The notes beneath the pieces were generated by a model. The model saw only the letters and a program-made list of their open reading frames with translations. It had not been told where the DNA came from and searched no databases. DNA of 64,000 bases from Haloferax gibbonsii ATCC 33959. Its GTDB lineage: Archaea; Halobacteriota; Halobacteria; Halobacteriales; Haloferacaceae. The stretch is taken from assembly GCF_000336775.1 (NCBI RefSeq), contig NZ_AOLJ01000025.1:62001-126000 (forward strand), in the 5' to 3' direction. Of the stretch, positions 15,233-23,357 are shown in pieces. Position 1 is the first letter of the stretch; every line of letters starts with the position of its first letter. The translations under genes were made by a program, and so were the position numbers.

Positions 15233-16078
15233 CTAAAACGACGCCACGGTCCGATTGTGGTAGTCGAGGGAGTCGGCGTCGAGGTCGTGGTCCTCGCGGA
15301 CCGAAAGCGAGGTGCCGTCCAACTCGCGTTCGTAGGCGTGGGCGATAGTGTACGTCTCGGGGTCGACGGCTATCATTCCGTAGTCGAAGTCAGCGTGGTG
15401 GTCCGGACAGAGAACGAGGAGATTCGCCTCGACGTCCGGGCCGTCGTGGGGCCGCCCGAGCGGTTTGAGATGGTGCGCCTCCGCGTAGCCGTCGTGGACT
15501 CCTCGACGGCGACGCTCTCCACAGACCTGGCACGTGTGAGAGTACCGCTCTTTCAACTCGGTCGCAAGCGCCGTGTTTCGAATGATTCGGCTTCGCGTCG
15601 TCGCGGTGCGTTCCGCGGGCGCGAGGTCCGCCGCGGCTTCTTCCTCGTCGATCCGCTCTCGCCTCTCGTGACGGCGGCGGAGCACGAACCGGTAGACGTC
15701 CCTGTCGTCTCCCTCGAACGGGCCGTGCGCGTAGTCGACGACTTCGACCTGACCCTGGTACTCCCAGTCAGCCCCGGCCGATCCTCGATGGAAGAAAAAT
15801 ATCGGTAACGGATGGTGTTTGGCCCGCGCGAGGAACTTGTTGCCACCGGTGAGCGTCTGGTCGCCGGTCCGCCCCTCTCCGATGTACGTGAACTGGCCGC
15901 CGGTCACGTCGTCGCCGTACGGTCCGGTATCGCTCGAAAAGAGGCGGAGATACCGCTGGTCGTCGTCGTCGTAGCAGATTTCGATGCCGCGGCCCGTCAT
16001 TCCGCGGTCGAATCGGGACCGGAGTTCCGACCCGCTCAACCGCTCTCCGGGTTCGAGCGAGAGCCCTGCGAGTTTCAC
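15233..16078 (-). CDS. SRA-like / HNH endonuclease, probably modification-dependent
   Basis: 281 residues. Residues about 26-135 look like an SRA (YDG) domain, the fold that flips out a modified cytosine: YGDDVTGGQFTYIGEGRTGDQ, LTGGNKFLARA, then a beta-strand region ending DVYRFVLRR. Residues 180-235 are an HNH nuclease with CQVC, the catalytic pair H202-H203 in AEAHHLKPLG, Asn219, and CPDHHADFD. Bacterial SRA-HNH proteins act as type IV restriction enzymes on 5-methylcytosine or related DNA. The GTG start has a TATA-like CCTTTTTC 27 bases upstream on the minus strand. No methyltransferase is next to it. Confidence 0.85.
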   Translation of the reverse strand: MKLAGLSLEPGERLSGSELRSRFDRGMTGRGIEICYDDDDQRYLRLFSSDTGPYGDDVTGGQFTYIGEGRTGDQTLTGGNKFLARAKHHPLPIFFFHRGSAGADWEYQGQVEVVDYAHGPFEGDDRDVYRFVLRRRHERRERIDEEEAAADLAPAERTATTRSRIIRNTALATELKERYSHTCQVCGERRRRGVHDGYAEAHHLKPLGRPHDGPDVEANLLVLCPDHHADFDYGMIAVDPETYTIAHAYERELDGTSLSVREDHDLDADSLDYHNRTVASF

Positions 16079-16147
16079 GACGGAACCGACGGACGAGTCA
16101 CGAAAAAGGGTTCCCCACGATGGTTCGTTGCCACCGGGCGGTGCCGC

Positions 16148-16831
16148 TTATGCCGCGTCTAACTCGTCCAAGAGCGTCCGCGCCGCCGCCGACGAGGAGC
16201 CGGGACCGCGCGCGGTGATGAGGTCGCCGTCGACCGTGACGCTGGTGTCGCTGTCGAGTTCGGCGTCCCAGACGCCGCCGGCGGCCTTCACCTCGTCTTC
16301 GACCCAGTACGGGAGCTTTCGGCCGTCGGGCATCAGGTCGTTTTCGTCGACGATGCCTTCCTCCCACTCGTTGGGGAAGCCGGTGACCTCGCGTCCCTCG
16401 ACGAGGAACGAGCCGTCGGCCTCGCGGGTGAACCCGAGGATGCCGACCGCGTGACAGACGACGAGCGCCTTCGAGTCGTCGCCGGCGACCGCCTGCAAGA
16501 GCGCCTGTCGGGCGTGTCGGTCCTGATTGACGTCCCACGCGGTTCCGTGGCCGCCGGGGAACACCACGGCGTCGTACTCGCGGGCGTCGACCTGCGCAAT
16601 CGGCTCCGGATTCTGCAGTCGCTCGTCGTTCTCGTGGACCTCGACGACGCGTTCGGCGAGTTCCTCGCCGACCTCCTCGGGGTCGATAGAGCGCTCGTCG
16701 ACGACCGGCGGCGCGCCCGTCGGCGTCGCGACCGTCACGTCCACTCCGGCGTCGGTCAGGGTAGTGAGCGGCTCGATGCATTCCTCTCCCCAGTAGCCGT
16801 CTTCGCTGACGATGAAAAGCGCCGATGTCAT
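16148..16831 (-). CDS. DJ-1/PfpI family protein
   Basis: 227 residues of the class I glutamine-amidotransferase-like superfamily. The nucleophile elbow is the cysteine in ALVVCHAVGIL, with an acidic residue near the N-terminus in GYWGEECIEPL and the block FPGGHGTAWDVNQ. Related proteins act as Hsp31-type chaperones, glyoxalases or deglycases that remove methylglyoxal damage; which one applies here cannot be told. Start chosen at MTSALFIVSEDG. It lies upstream of the SRA-HNH gene on the same strand with a 69-base gap. Confidence 0.9.
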   Translation of the reverse strand: MTSALFIVSEDGYWGEECIEPLTTLTDAGVDVTVATPTGAPPVVDERSIDPEEVGEELAERVVEVHENDERLQNPEPIAQVDAREYDAVVFPGGHGTAWDVNQDRHARQALLQAVAGDDSKALVVCHAVGILGFTREADGSFLVEGREVTGFPNEWEEGIVDENDLMPDGRKLPYWVEDEVKAAGGVWDAELDSDTSVTVDGDLITARGPGSSSAAARTLLDELDAA

Positions 16832-16933
16832 CGCTCCCGGGTACGGTCCGGCCACAAAAAGGCCCCGCGGAGGCGGAAATCCGCGGGGGAGGGCGGCGCG
16901 ACGGTGAGGCGTCGCGGCCGCGTCGGTGTCGGG

Positions 16934-17500
16934 TCAGTCGTCGCCGTGTTCGTCGACGATGACGACTTCGCCGTCTTCGACGGTGACGTTGATGAGCGTC
17001 TTGACGTGGTGGTCCGAGTCGTCGAGTTCGTTCGGGCCGGCCTTCTTGATGATGGCGACGGTGTCGACGACGTCCGCGCCGATGTGGTCGAGCGCGTCGA
17101 GGACGGCCTTCATCGTGCCGCCGGTCGAGAGCACGTCGTCGAGGACGAGCACGCGGTCGCCCTCGTTCACGTCGTTGATGAACATGTCGCCCTCGGAGTA
17201 GCCCGTCTGCTGGTGGAGCGAGACCTCGCCGTCGAGGCCGTACTCGCGCTTGCGGATGACGACGAGCGGGATGTCCGTCATGAGCGAGACGGCCGTCGAG
17301 ATGTGGATGCCCATCGCCGCGGGCGTGACGATTTTGTCCACGTCTTCGAGGTTCGCCTTGCGGATGATCTTGATGACGATCTCGCGCAGGAGCCCCGGTT
17401 TCAGCATCGGAACGCCGTCGCTGATGGGGTGGACGAAGTACTCGTAATCTCCTTTTTCGATGATCGGCGCGTCGAGAAGGGACTGACGCAACTGGTCCAT
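16934..17500 (-). CDS. hpt: Hypoxanthine phosphoribosyltransferase (archaeal Hpt)
   Basis: 188 residues of the type I phosphoribosyltransferase fold. The PRPP-binding motif is [14 protein letters not shown], and the base-side region is [26 protein letters not shown]. It salvages hypoxanthine, and possibly guanine or adenine, to nucleotides using PRPP. This archaeal form resembles adenine phosphoribosyltransferase in length. Start chosen at [12 protein letters not shown]; the frame stays open 22 codons further but without family resemblance. It complements the de novo purine genes found elsewhere in the window. Confidence 0.9.
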   Translation of the reverse strand: MDQLRQSLLDAPIIEKGDYEYFVHPISDGVPMLKPGLLREIVIKIIRKANLEDVDKIVTPAAMGIHISTAVSLMTDIPLVVIRKREYGLDGEVSLHQQTGYSEGDMFINDVNEGDRVLVLDDVLSTGGTMKAVLDALDHIGADVVDTVAIIKKAGPNELDDSDHHVKTLINVTVEDGEVVIVDEHGDD

Positions 17501-17660
17501 GGCGCTCGTTTCCCCGGTTAGGCATAAAATGTGGCGGTTCGATGGCTCTCGGACACGCCGACCCACGTCTCGCGGTATCGACTACCGCGGACCGACCGAC
17601 GCCGAGCGCGACCGCTCTCCGACGACGGTCTCCGCACGGAGCGCGCCGCTCCGTGGACGG

Positions 17661-18083
17661 TTACATCCCGCCGAGAAGTTGTGACGCGGTCTTCACCAGC
17701 GGTTCGACGGTTTCGTCGGGCTCGACGAAAAGCAGCATGCCACGGCCGCCGCAGTAGACCTGCAACACGCCGTAGCCGTCGCGTTCCTCGAACCGGTACT
17801 CGACGCTGTTCTGTACCGGACTAAGCCCGGAAAACAGCCCGCGCTCCATGAACTCGCGCCGAGTCTCCTCGGCGAGCGAACTCAGGTGCGTCACGAGTTC
17901 GTCGCGACTCCCGAAGTCCTCGCGGACCGACTCCCCGACGTGAAACAGGTCGAAGGCCGTCGCACCGTAGACGGCGACCAGAGAGACTGCCCCCTTCGCA
18001 GTCCCCCGAAGCGCGTCCATCGCGACCTCGCTGTCGGGCCCCGGTCCGTTGACGGATGCCATCCGTGACGGGTCGATTATCAT
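17661..18083 (-). CDS. Unknown protein, translation probably coupled to a leader ORF
   Basis: 140 residues if started at the ATG at 18083; an inner ATG at 18062 is also possible. It has a mixed alpha/beta pattern with VAMDALRGTAKGAVSLVAVYG, a segment LFHVGESVREDFGSRDELVTHLSSLAEE, and a glycine-rich end LQVYCGGRGMLLFVEPDE. It is less acidic than its neighbours; I do not recognise the family. The nearest promoter (18172-18179) would start the transcript at 18148, at the ATG of a different frame that ends across this gene's ATG. Confidence 0.7.
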   Translation of the reverse strand: MIIDPSRMASVNGPGPDSEVAMDALRGTAKGAVSLVAVYGATAFDLFHVGESVREDFGSRDELVTHLSSLAEETRREFMERGLFSGLSPVQNSVEYRFEERDGYGVLQVYCGGRGMLLFVEPDETVEPLVKTASQLLGGM

Positions 18084-18148
18084 TCGTTTCCCCCCTTGCC
18101 CTGACGCTGCGCGTCTCCCTGCCCGGAGCGCGCGCCTGGACGTATCAT
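18080..18148 (-). CDS. Candidate leaderless 22-codon leader ORF
   Basis: The ATG at 18148 is exactly 27 bases behind the centre of TTTATAAT on the minus strand, so a leaderless transcript would start on it. The frame encodes 22 residues beginning MIRPGARSGQGDAQ, basic and Gly-rich, and its TGA overlaps the ATG of the next frame (ATGA at 18083-18080). Ribosomes finishing it could restart on the main gene. It has no known homologue. Confidence 0.4.
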   Translation of the reverse strand: MIRPGARSGQGDAQRQGKGGNE

Positions 18149-18171
18149 AGATGTCCGATTGTGAGTCAGTA

Positions 18172-18179
18172 TTATAAAT
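18172..18179 (-). promoter_or_regulatory. TATA box of the 18148/18083 gene
   Basis: On the minus strand this reads TTTATAAT, a strong archaeal TATA box. Its centre is 27 bases before the ATG at 18148. Confidence 0.6.
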
Positions 18180-18530
18180 TTGAGGGTCACACTGGAGGTA
18201 ATAATTCGCCCCCGCCAAATCCGGCCGGAGACCACCTGAAACCGCCGTCTACTGCGAGACCTGACTCCCTGATTTGACCCCGGTCTCGAGGACGGCGTTT
18301 CGACCCCCTCGTGGCTGGTAGGAACCGTTACGAAACGTGTCCGCGAGCGCGATATCGCACAAACACATCGATTTTTAATGAACTACAGTACTCGAATTTT
18401 CAGTTATCTCATCTCAAAACCAACAGACAGCGTAGTGGTTCGGGGTCGGTTCCGCCTTCTCCAGCATTCTAGGACGATTCGACAAATATTATCCTTTCAT
18501 TTTGTCGATTGGCTACAAAACCCGATTGAA

Positions 18531-18536
18531 ATATAA
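18531..18536 (+). promoter_or_regulatory. TATA box before the TrkA-N / APC permease operon
   Basis: ATATAA in the context GAAATATAAGC. Transcription would begin near 18560, giving a leader of about 40 bases before the ATG at 18602. The likely leader contains an imperfect inverted repeat with GTGAC and GTCAC arms. Confidence 0.5.
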
Positions 18537-18601
18537 GCTTCCGTCCCATAGATAGCGTGAGTGACCGAACGCTGCGCCCAGTTTGAGTCACGACCATACC
18601 C

Positions 18602-19030
18602 ATGATACACCAACCACTCGTACTCGGTGGAGAGCACGCGGGTCGCGCGCTCGCCGAGCGACTACTGGAGGAGTACGAATCCGTCACGTTCATCGACGAG
18701 AACGAGGCAGTGGTCGCCCACGCGATCGAACGCGGTATCGACGCGCGAGTCGCGGCGTTCGACGAGCCACAGTCCCTCCGAACCGCGTGGAACGCAGACG
18801 CGGACGCGGTCATCGTCGTGGGGCGGGTCGACCCGACGAACCTGCTTCTCACGCAGGCCTCGCGGACGACGTTCGACGTCGACCGAATCACCGTACTCGT
18901 TAACGACCCGCAGAACACGGACGTGTTCGAGGACCTCGGTGTGGAAGTCATCTGCGCCACGTCGCTCGTCACTGACATGGTCGTCGGGTCGAGCGCCGAA
19001 CCGGCAGAGGACGCCCGAGCGGGAGGATAA
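18602..19030 (+). CDS. Stand-alone TrkA-N (RCK-type) nucleotide-binding protein
   Basis: 142 residues, a single Rossmann domain of the TrkA-N type without the C-terminal TrkA-C domain. The nucleotide loop is LVLGGEHAGRALAERLL and the acidic residue ending the second strand is in VTFIDENEAVV. Such domains bind NAD(H) or ATP and gate potassium channels or transporters from the cytoplasmic side. It is followed after two bases by an APC permease, so it may regulate that permease. The same pairing occurs again at 39508-41645. Confidence 0.85.
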   Translation: MIHQPLVLGGEHAGRALAERLLEEYESVTFIDENEAVVAHAIERGIDARVAAFDEPQSLRTAWNADADAVIVVGRVDPTNLLLTQASRTTFDVDRITVLVNDPQNTDVFEDLGVEVICATSLVTDMVVGSSAEPAEDARAGG

Positions 19031-19032
19031 AC

Positions 19033-21234
19033 GTGGAAAAAACGCTCGAACGAGACCTCGGTCTCTTCTCGGTGCTCGCGATCAGTATCGGGGCGATGGT
19101 CGGCAGCGGAATCTTCATTTTACCGGCGCTTGCGATCGACATCGCGGGTCCCGCGGTTATCCTGGCGTACTTGATCGCCGGCATTCTCGTGCTGCCCGCG
19201 GCGCTGTCGAAATCCGAGATGGCGACGGCGATGCCCGAAGCCGGCGGCACCTACCTGTTCATCGAGCGAGGGATGGGCCCACTGTTGGGAACCATCGCCG
19301 GTATCGGCACGTGGTTCTCGCTCTCGTTCAAGGGTGCGCTCGCACTCGTCGGCGGCGTGCCGTACCTGCTGTTGCTGTTCGACGTCCCCTCCACGGTCGT
19401 CACGCCGGTCGCGCTCGCGCTCGCGGCGCTCCTCGTCGTCGTCAACCTCGTCGGGGCGAAACAGACCGGGAGGCTACAGGTCGGAATCGTCGCCATCATG
19501 CTCGTCGCGCTCGTCTGGTTCGTCCTCGGCGGGACGCCGACCGTCGAGTCGACGAACTTCCGTCCGTTCTTCAACGGCGGAGTCGGCGGCTTGCTCACCG
19601 CGACCGGTCTCGTGTTCGTCTCCTACGCGGGCGTGACGAAAGTAGCGAGCGTCGCCGAAGAGGTCGAAGACCCCGACCGAAACATCCCGCTCGGCATCCT
19701 CGGGTCGCTCGGGTTCACGACGGTCCTCTACGTCCTCATCGTCGCCGTGATGGTCGGAGTCACCGACCGCGGCGTCCTCGCCGAGAGCGCGACGCCGATG
19801 GCGCTCGCCGCGGAGGCGTCGCTCGGAACCGCCGGCGTCGTCGCCGTCGTCGTGGCTGCGGTCCTCGCGCTGGTCAGTACCGCGAACGCCGGGGTTCTCT
19901 CCTCGTCGCGGTACCCGTTCGCGATGAGCCGAGACAAACTCGCCCCGCCGTCGCTGTCGACGATTAGCGACCGGTTCGGAACCCCGAGCACGTCGATTAC
20001 CCTCACGGGCGTCGTGCTGTTGCTCCTCATCGCGTTCGTTCCGCTGCTCGACATCGCGAAGCTCGCGAGCGCGTTCCAGCTCCTCGTGTTCGTCCTCATC
20101 AACCTCGCCGTCGTCGCGTTCCGAGAGGGACACGTCGAGTACGAACCGTCGTTCACCTCGCCGCTGTACCCGTGGATGCAGGTGTTCGGCGCGGTCAGCG
20201 GTCTCGTCCTCCTCACGCAGATGGGGACCGTCCCGCTCGTCGGCGCGGTCGTTCTCACAATCGCGGGCGCCCTCTGGTTCTTCGTCTACGCCCGGTCTCG
20301 CGTCGACCGCGAGGGCGCGGCCGCCGACGCTGTTCGCCAAGAGGTCAGCCGCAACGCGGTCGAACGAGCCGAAGCGGCCATCCAAGCGCACCGCGACGAG
20401 TACCACGCCCTCGTGGCGATTTCGCACGACATCTCGAAAGCCAGAGAGCGGGCGCTGATTCAGGTGGCTTCGAGGCTCGCTCGCGCCAACGACGGGCGGG
20501 TCACGGTCGCGCGGTTCGAGACGGTGCCGGACCAGACGTCCTTGGCCTACGCGTCAGCGGTCGAATCGCCCGCAGACGTCGAGTTCGAACGACAGACCGA
20601 CGAGCTCGACGACGAGTTCGGCGTGCCGATACGGTGCGGCACCATCGTCACCCACGACACGCGACACGCGGTCGTCAACTACGCCGACAACCAGGACGTC
20701 GACTTCCTCCTCGTAGAGCACCCGACGGGGACAAAGCGCGTGAGCGAGCGGCTCTTCGGAACCGACACGTCGTGGATTCTCCGCCACGCACCCTGCGAAG
20801 CCGGTCTACTCAAGGGACCCGAACTCGACGGGATTCACACCGTCGAACTGCTCGCGAGCCAGGGGCCGTACGACCCGACGAAAGTCGCCGTCGCGGACGC
20901 GCTGGCGAGCGAGTCCGAGGGTCGAATCCACCTGAGCCACTGCGGGGACACCACCGACTCGGCGGCCCGGCGACAGTCCCTCGAACAGTACAAAGCCGAC
21001 ATCGCGGAGCTGTGTAGCGCTCCCGTCGAGATGGGGACGCTCTCCACGGACGGTGGCCGCCACGCCCCGTCGACCGAGAGCGACCTCCTCGTTGTGGCCG
21101 CCGACGAGTGGAACGGGGCGTCGGACGCGAAGGCGGTCATCGACGAGTGGAGCGGTTCGGTACTCGCGGTTCACGGTCAGGACGCGGCTCGGCGCGGGCG
21201 ACTCATGCGCGCGCTCGACCGTCGGTTGTTCTGA
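19033..21234 (+). CDS. APC-family amino acid permease with C-terminal universal-stress domains
   Basis: 733 residues from a GTG start two bases after the previous stop. Residues 1 to about 430 form 12 membrane segments of the amino acid-polyamine-cation superfamily, with the family opening GAMVGSGIFILPALA and PEAGGTYLFIERGMGPLLG. Residues about 450-733 are soluble and contain two Usp-like halves (VALVAISHDISKARERALIQVASRLA-type start with nucleotide loops degenerate). The tail likely binds a nucleotide and adjusts transport under stress. The amino acid carried is unknown. An Lrp/AsnC regulator lies 89 bases downstream. Confidence 0.9.
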   Translation: MEKTLERDLGLFSVLAISIGAMVGSGIFILPALAIDIAGPAVILAYLIAGILVLPAALSKSEMATAMPEAGGTYLFIERGMGPLLGTIAGIGTWFSLSFKGALALVGGVPYLLLLFDVPSTVVTPVALALAALLVVVNLVGAKQTGRLQVGIVAIMLVALVWFVLGGTPTVESTNFRPFFNGGVGGLLTATGLVFVSYAGVTKVASVAEEVEDPDRNIPLGILGSLGFTTVLYVLIVAVMVGVTDRGVLAESATPMALAAEASLGTAGVVAVVVAAVLALVSTANAGVLSSSRYPFAMSRDKLAPPSLSTISDRFGTPSTSITLTGVVLLLLIAFVPLLDIAKLASAFQLLVFVLINLAVVAFREGHVEYEPSFTSPLYPWMQVFGAVSGLVLLTQMGTVPLVGAVVLTIAGALWFFVYARSRVDREGAAADAVRQEVSRNAVERAEAAIQAHRDEYHALVAISHDISKARERALIQVASRLARANDGRVTVARFETVPDQTSLAYASAVESPADVEFERQTDELDDEFGVPIRCGTIVTHDTRHAVVNYADNQDVDFLLVEHPTGTKRVSERLFGTDTSWILRHAPCEAGLLKGPELDGIHTVELLASQGPYDPTKVAVADALASESEGRIHLSHCGDTTDSAARRQSLEQYKADIAELCSAPVEMGTLSTDGGRHAPSTESDLLVVAADEWNGASDAKAVIDEWSGSVLAVHGQDAARRGRLMRALDRRLF

Positions 21235-21323
21235 CCCCGGCGGACAGTTCACCGCGTTCCGCGCGTTCGTCGGTGGTTTACGCGACCAAAACACATATTT
21301 TCAGGAGCCCCATTGGTCGGCTC

Positions 21324-21803
21324 ATGGCGTCGACATCCATCGACGAGCTCGATAGATACATCCTTTATGCGCTGCAGAAAGACGCGCGACACACGTCGGG
21401 AAACGATATCGCGTCCGCACGTAACGTCTCTTCGAGCACGGTTCGAAACCGGATTTCGAAGCTCGAATCGAGCGGGATTATCCGGGGGAGCCACCTCGAC
21501 ATCGACTACGAGGCGCTCGGCTACCAGCTCCACACGATCATCTTCTGTACGGCGCCGATTTCGAAGCGAGAAGAACTCGCGAAGAACGCCCTCTCGGTCG
21601 AGGGAGTCATCTCGGTTCGGGAGATCATGTCCGGCGAGAAGAACGTCCACATCGTCGCGCTCGGTCGAAACAGCGACGACCTGAGTCGCATCGGGCGCGA
21701 ACTCAGCGATATGGGGTTCGAGATTGCGGAAGAAGAGATAATCCGCAACGAGTACACCTGTCCCTACAGCCCGTTCGCCGGAGACTCGACGAACGAGCCG
21801 TAA
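21324..21803 (+). CDS. Lrp/AsnC-family transcription regulator
   Basis: 159 residues. An AsnC-type HTH covers residues 5-60 (IDELDRYILYALQKDARHTSGNDIASARNVSSSTVRNRISKLESSGIIRG), followed by an effector domain of the RAM or related type. In archaea such proteins sense amino acids. Its place between an amino acid permease and the Mrp operon suggests local control of transport, which is inference. A TATA-like ACATATTTT (around 21290-21298) about 30 bases before the ATG supports a leaderless start at MASTSIDEL. Confidence 0.9.
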   Translation: MASTSIDELDRYILYALQKDARHTSGNDIASARNVSSSTVRNRISKLESSGIIRGSHLDIDYEALGYQLHTIIFCTAPISKREELAKNALSVEGVISVREIMSGEKNVHIVALGRNSDDLSRIGRELSDMGFEIAEEEIIRNEYTCPYSPFAGDSTNEP

Positions 21804-21915
21804 CCCCGGATGTCGACGCCGTTTCAGCGGTCTCGATTGGACACTGCGACCCGCGTCTGACCGTCGGATAGCGGAAAGGGTTTTGCTTGGCTTTCGCTAC
21901 AGACACGTAGTACCA

Positions 21916-21972
21916 ATGAGCCAGTATCGAACGTCCCGACGAATCGTCCGGTCCGACTTCGGAGGTGGCTGA
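21916..21972 (+). CDS. Candidate 18-codon leader ORF before mrpE
   Basis: The frame encodes MSQYRTSRRIVRSDFGGG, basic and unlike the acidic proteome. Its TGA shares one base with the mrpE ATG (TGATG), and GGAGGTGG (21961-21968) just before it is a good Shine-Dalgarno site for mrpE. The promoter is weak: GGTTTTGCTT ends about 26 bases upstream. It could be a translated leader coupled to the antiporter operon. Confidence 0.35.
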   Translation: MSQYRTSRRIVRSDFGGG

Positions 21973-23066
21973 TGCCCGATACGAGTTCCCGTATTCTCGT
22001 TCCGGTCGGAGAGTCGTCCACGTTCCGGAACACCGTCGCATACGCGGTCCGCGAGGCGCGGCGCATCGCCTCGGAGACCGGCGAAGAATCGACCGTTCAC
22101 TTCGTGTACCCCGTCCGATGGCAACTGGTCGACGAGAGCGAGCGTTCAGCGGCCGACGCCGTCGCCGAAACCCTCGAACGGGCGCGCGTCTGGGCGAACG
22201 ACGACCTCGACTACGACGACGACGGCGACCTCGACGCCGAGGACGTCTCGGTCTCTATCGAAACCGCCGTCGTCGGCGAGGACCGATACCTCTTCTCACC
22301 GAACGATTTCGCCGAAGTACTCCTCGAGTACGCTCGTGACCGCGGCCTCGACCGCATCGTTCTCGACCCGGAGTACCAACCCGGCGGGAGCGCACCGATG
22401 CTCCAGCCCCTCGAGTTCGAACTCGCGCGGTCGGGGCTACTGGTCGAGGAAGCGCCGGTCGACCGCGTCGTCGAGCGCAGCCGACTTCCCAGCCGAGCGA
22501 ACGTCTCGAAGGCCCTCGCGATGTTCGGCGTCTCGTTCGGGTTCTACCTCCTCCTCGCGGGCGTCTTCGACACGTTCAACCTCGTCACCGGCGCGGTCTC
22601 CGCCGGCGTCGTGACGGCGGTCTTCGCGCGCATCTCGTTCGTGAACACGCCGTCCGCGACCGGAAGCGTCGCCCGAATCGCCCGCTTTCTCCTCTACGTT
22701 CCCTACCTGTTGTGGGAGATCGTGAAGGCCAACTTCTCCGTGGCCTACATCATCCTCCACCCGGACCTCCCCATCGACCCGGAGATGCAGCGGTACCGGG
22801 CGGCGATTTGGGGTGACCTCTCGGTGACGACCCTCGCGAACAGCATCACGCTCACGCCGGGGACCCTGACCGTCGATATGGACCGCGACAGTCTCATCAT
22901 TCACTCGCTCACCGGCTCCGCCCGAGACGGGCTCGCGGGCGGCGCGCTCGAACGCGCCGTTCGGTTCGTCTTCTACGGACGCTCGGCGGCTCGTATCCCG
23001 ACGCCCGCAGAGCGCGGGACGATAGCCTCGTGGACCGACGACGACCAAACGGACGGTGACGAGTGA
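21972..23066 (+). CDS. mrpE: Mrp antiporter subunit E with N-terminal universal-stress domain
   Basis: 364 residues. Residues 1 to about 165 are Usp-like (SSRILVPVGESSTFRNTVAYAVREARRIASE, later LEYARDRGLDRIVLDPEYQ). Residues about 175-340 are MrpE/MnhE, with membrane segments at MFGVSFGFYLLLAGVFDTFNLVTGAVSAGVVTAVF and FLLYVPYLLWEIVKANFSVAYIIL, and the conserved NSITLTPGTLTVD. MrpE is an accessory subunit of the multi-subunit Na+/H+ antiporter in the cell membrane. The fusion is unusual compared with bacterial MrpE of about 160 residues. It heads the nine-gene operon, with gene overlaps throughout. Confidence 0.92.
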   Translation: MPDTSSRILVPVGESSTFRNTVAYAVREARRIASETGEESTVHFVYPVRWQLVDESERSAADAVAETLERARVWANDDLDYDDDGDLDAEDVSVSIETAVVGEDRYLFSPNDFAEVLLEYARDRGLDRIVLDPEYQPGGSAPMLQPLEFELARSGLLVEEAPVDRVVERSRLPSRANVSKALAMFGVSFGFYLLLAGVFDTFNLVTGAVSAGVVTAVFARISFVNTPSATGSVARIARFLLYVPYLLWEIVKANFSVAYIILHPDLPIDPEMQRYRAAIWGDLSVTTLANSITLTPGTLTVDMDRDSLIIHSLTGSARDGLAGGALERAVRFVFYGRSAARIPTPAERGTIASWTDDDQTDGDE

Positions 23067-23356
23067 CGATGCTCGGACAGCTCTCGACGTTCGAGACGGT
23101 GTTACTCGGTGCCGCGGGCGCGTTCATCACGTTCGCGGTCGTCCTCCTGTACCGCGTCGTCCGCGGACCGACGATGGAAGACCGCGTCATCGCGATCAAC
23201 GCCATCGGGACGAACACGGTCGTCGTGTTGGCGCTCGTCGCCGCCGCGTTCGGTCTCTCCGGATTCCTGGACGTCGCGCTCGTGTACGCGCTCTTGAACT
23301 TCCTCGCCAGCATCGCCATCTCCAAGTTCATCGTCGAGCGCGGGGGTGTCCTCTGA
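23063..23356 (+). CDS. mrpF: Mrp antiporter subunit F
   Basis: 97 residues with three membrane segments, the MrpF/MnhF size and pattern. The conserved loop is RVVRGPTMEDRVIAINAIGTNTVVVLAL. The GTG at 23063 overlaps the mrpE stop (GTGA); an ATG at 23069 two codons on is the alternative. It is a small membrane subunit needed for assembly of the Na+/H+ antiporter complex. Confidence 0.92.
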   Translation: MTMLGQLSTFETVLLGAAGAFITFAVVLLYRVVRGPTMEDRVIAINAIGTNTVVVLALVAAAFGLSGFLDVALVYALLNFLASIAISKFIVERGGVL

Positions 23357-23357
23357 G

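Larger units (their letters stand above)
18149..18601. other. Intergenic region, divergent promoters
   Basis: 453 bases without a convincing gene and more AT-rich than the surroundings. It holds the minus-strand TATA box (18172-18179), an inverted repeat GACAAA/TTTGTC (18481-18486 and 18501-18506) and a plus-strand TATA box ATATAA (18531-18536). The central part shows nothing else I can name. Confidence 0.6.

Noticed and set aside
18469-18978. 169-residue Ser/Arg-rich frame opposite the TrkA-N gene
   Set aside because: Composition is that of an antisense frame; no TATA box at a useful distance and no domain.
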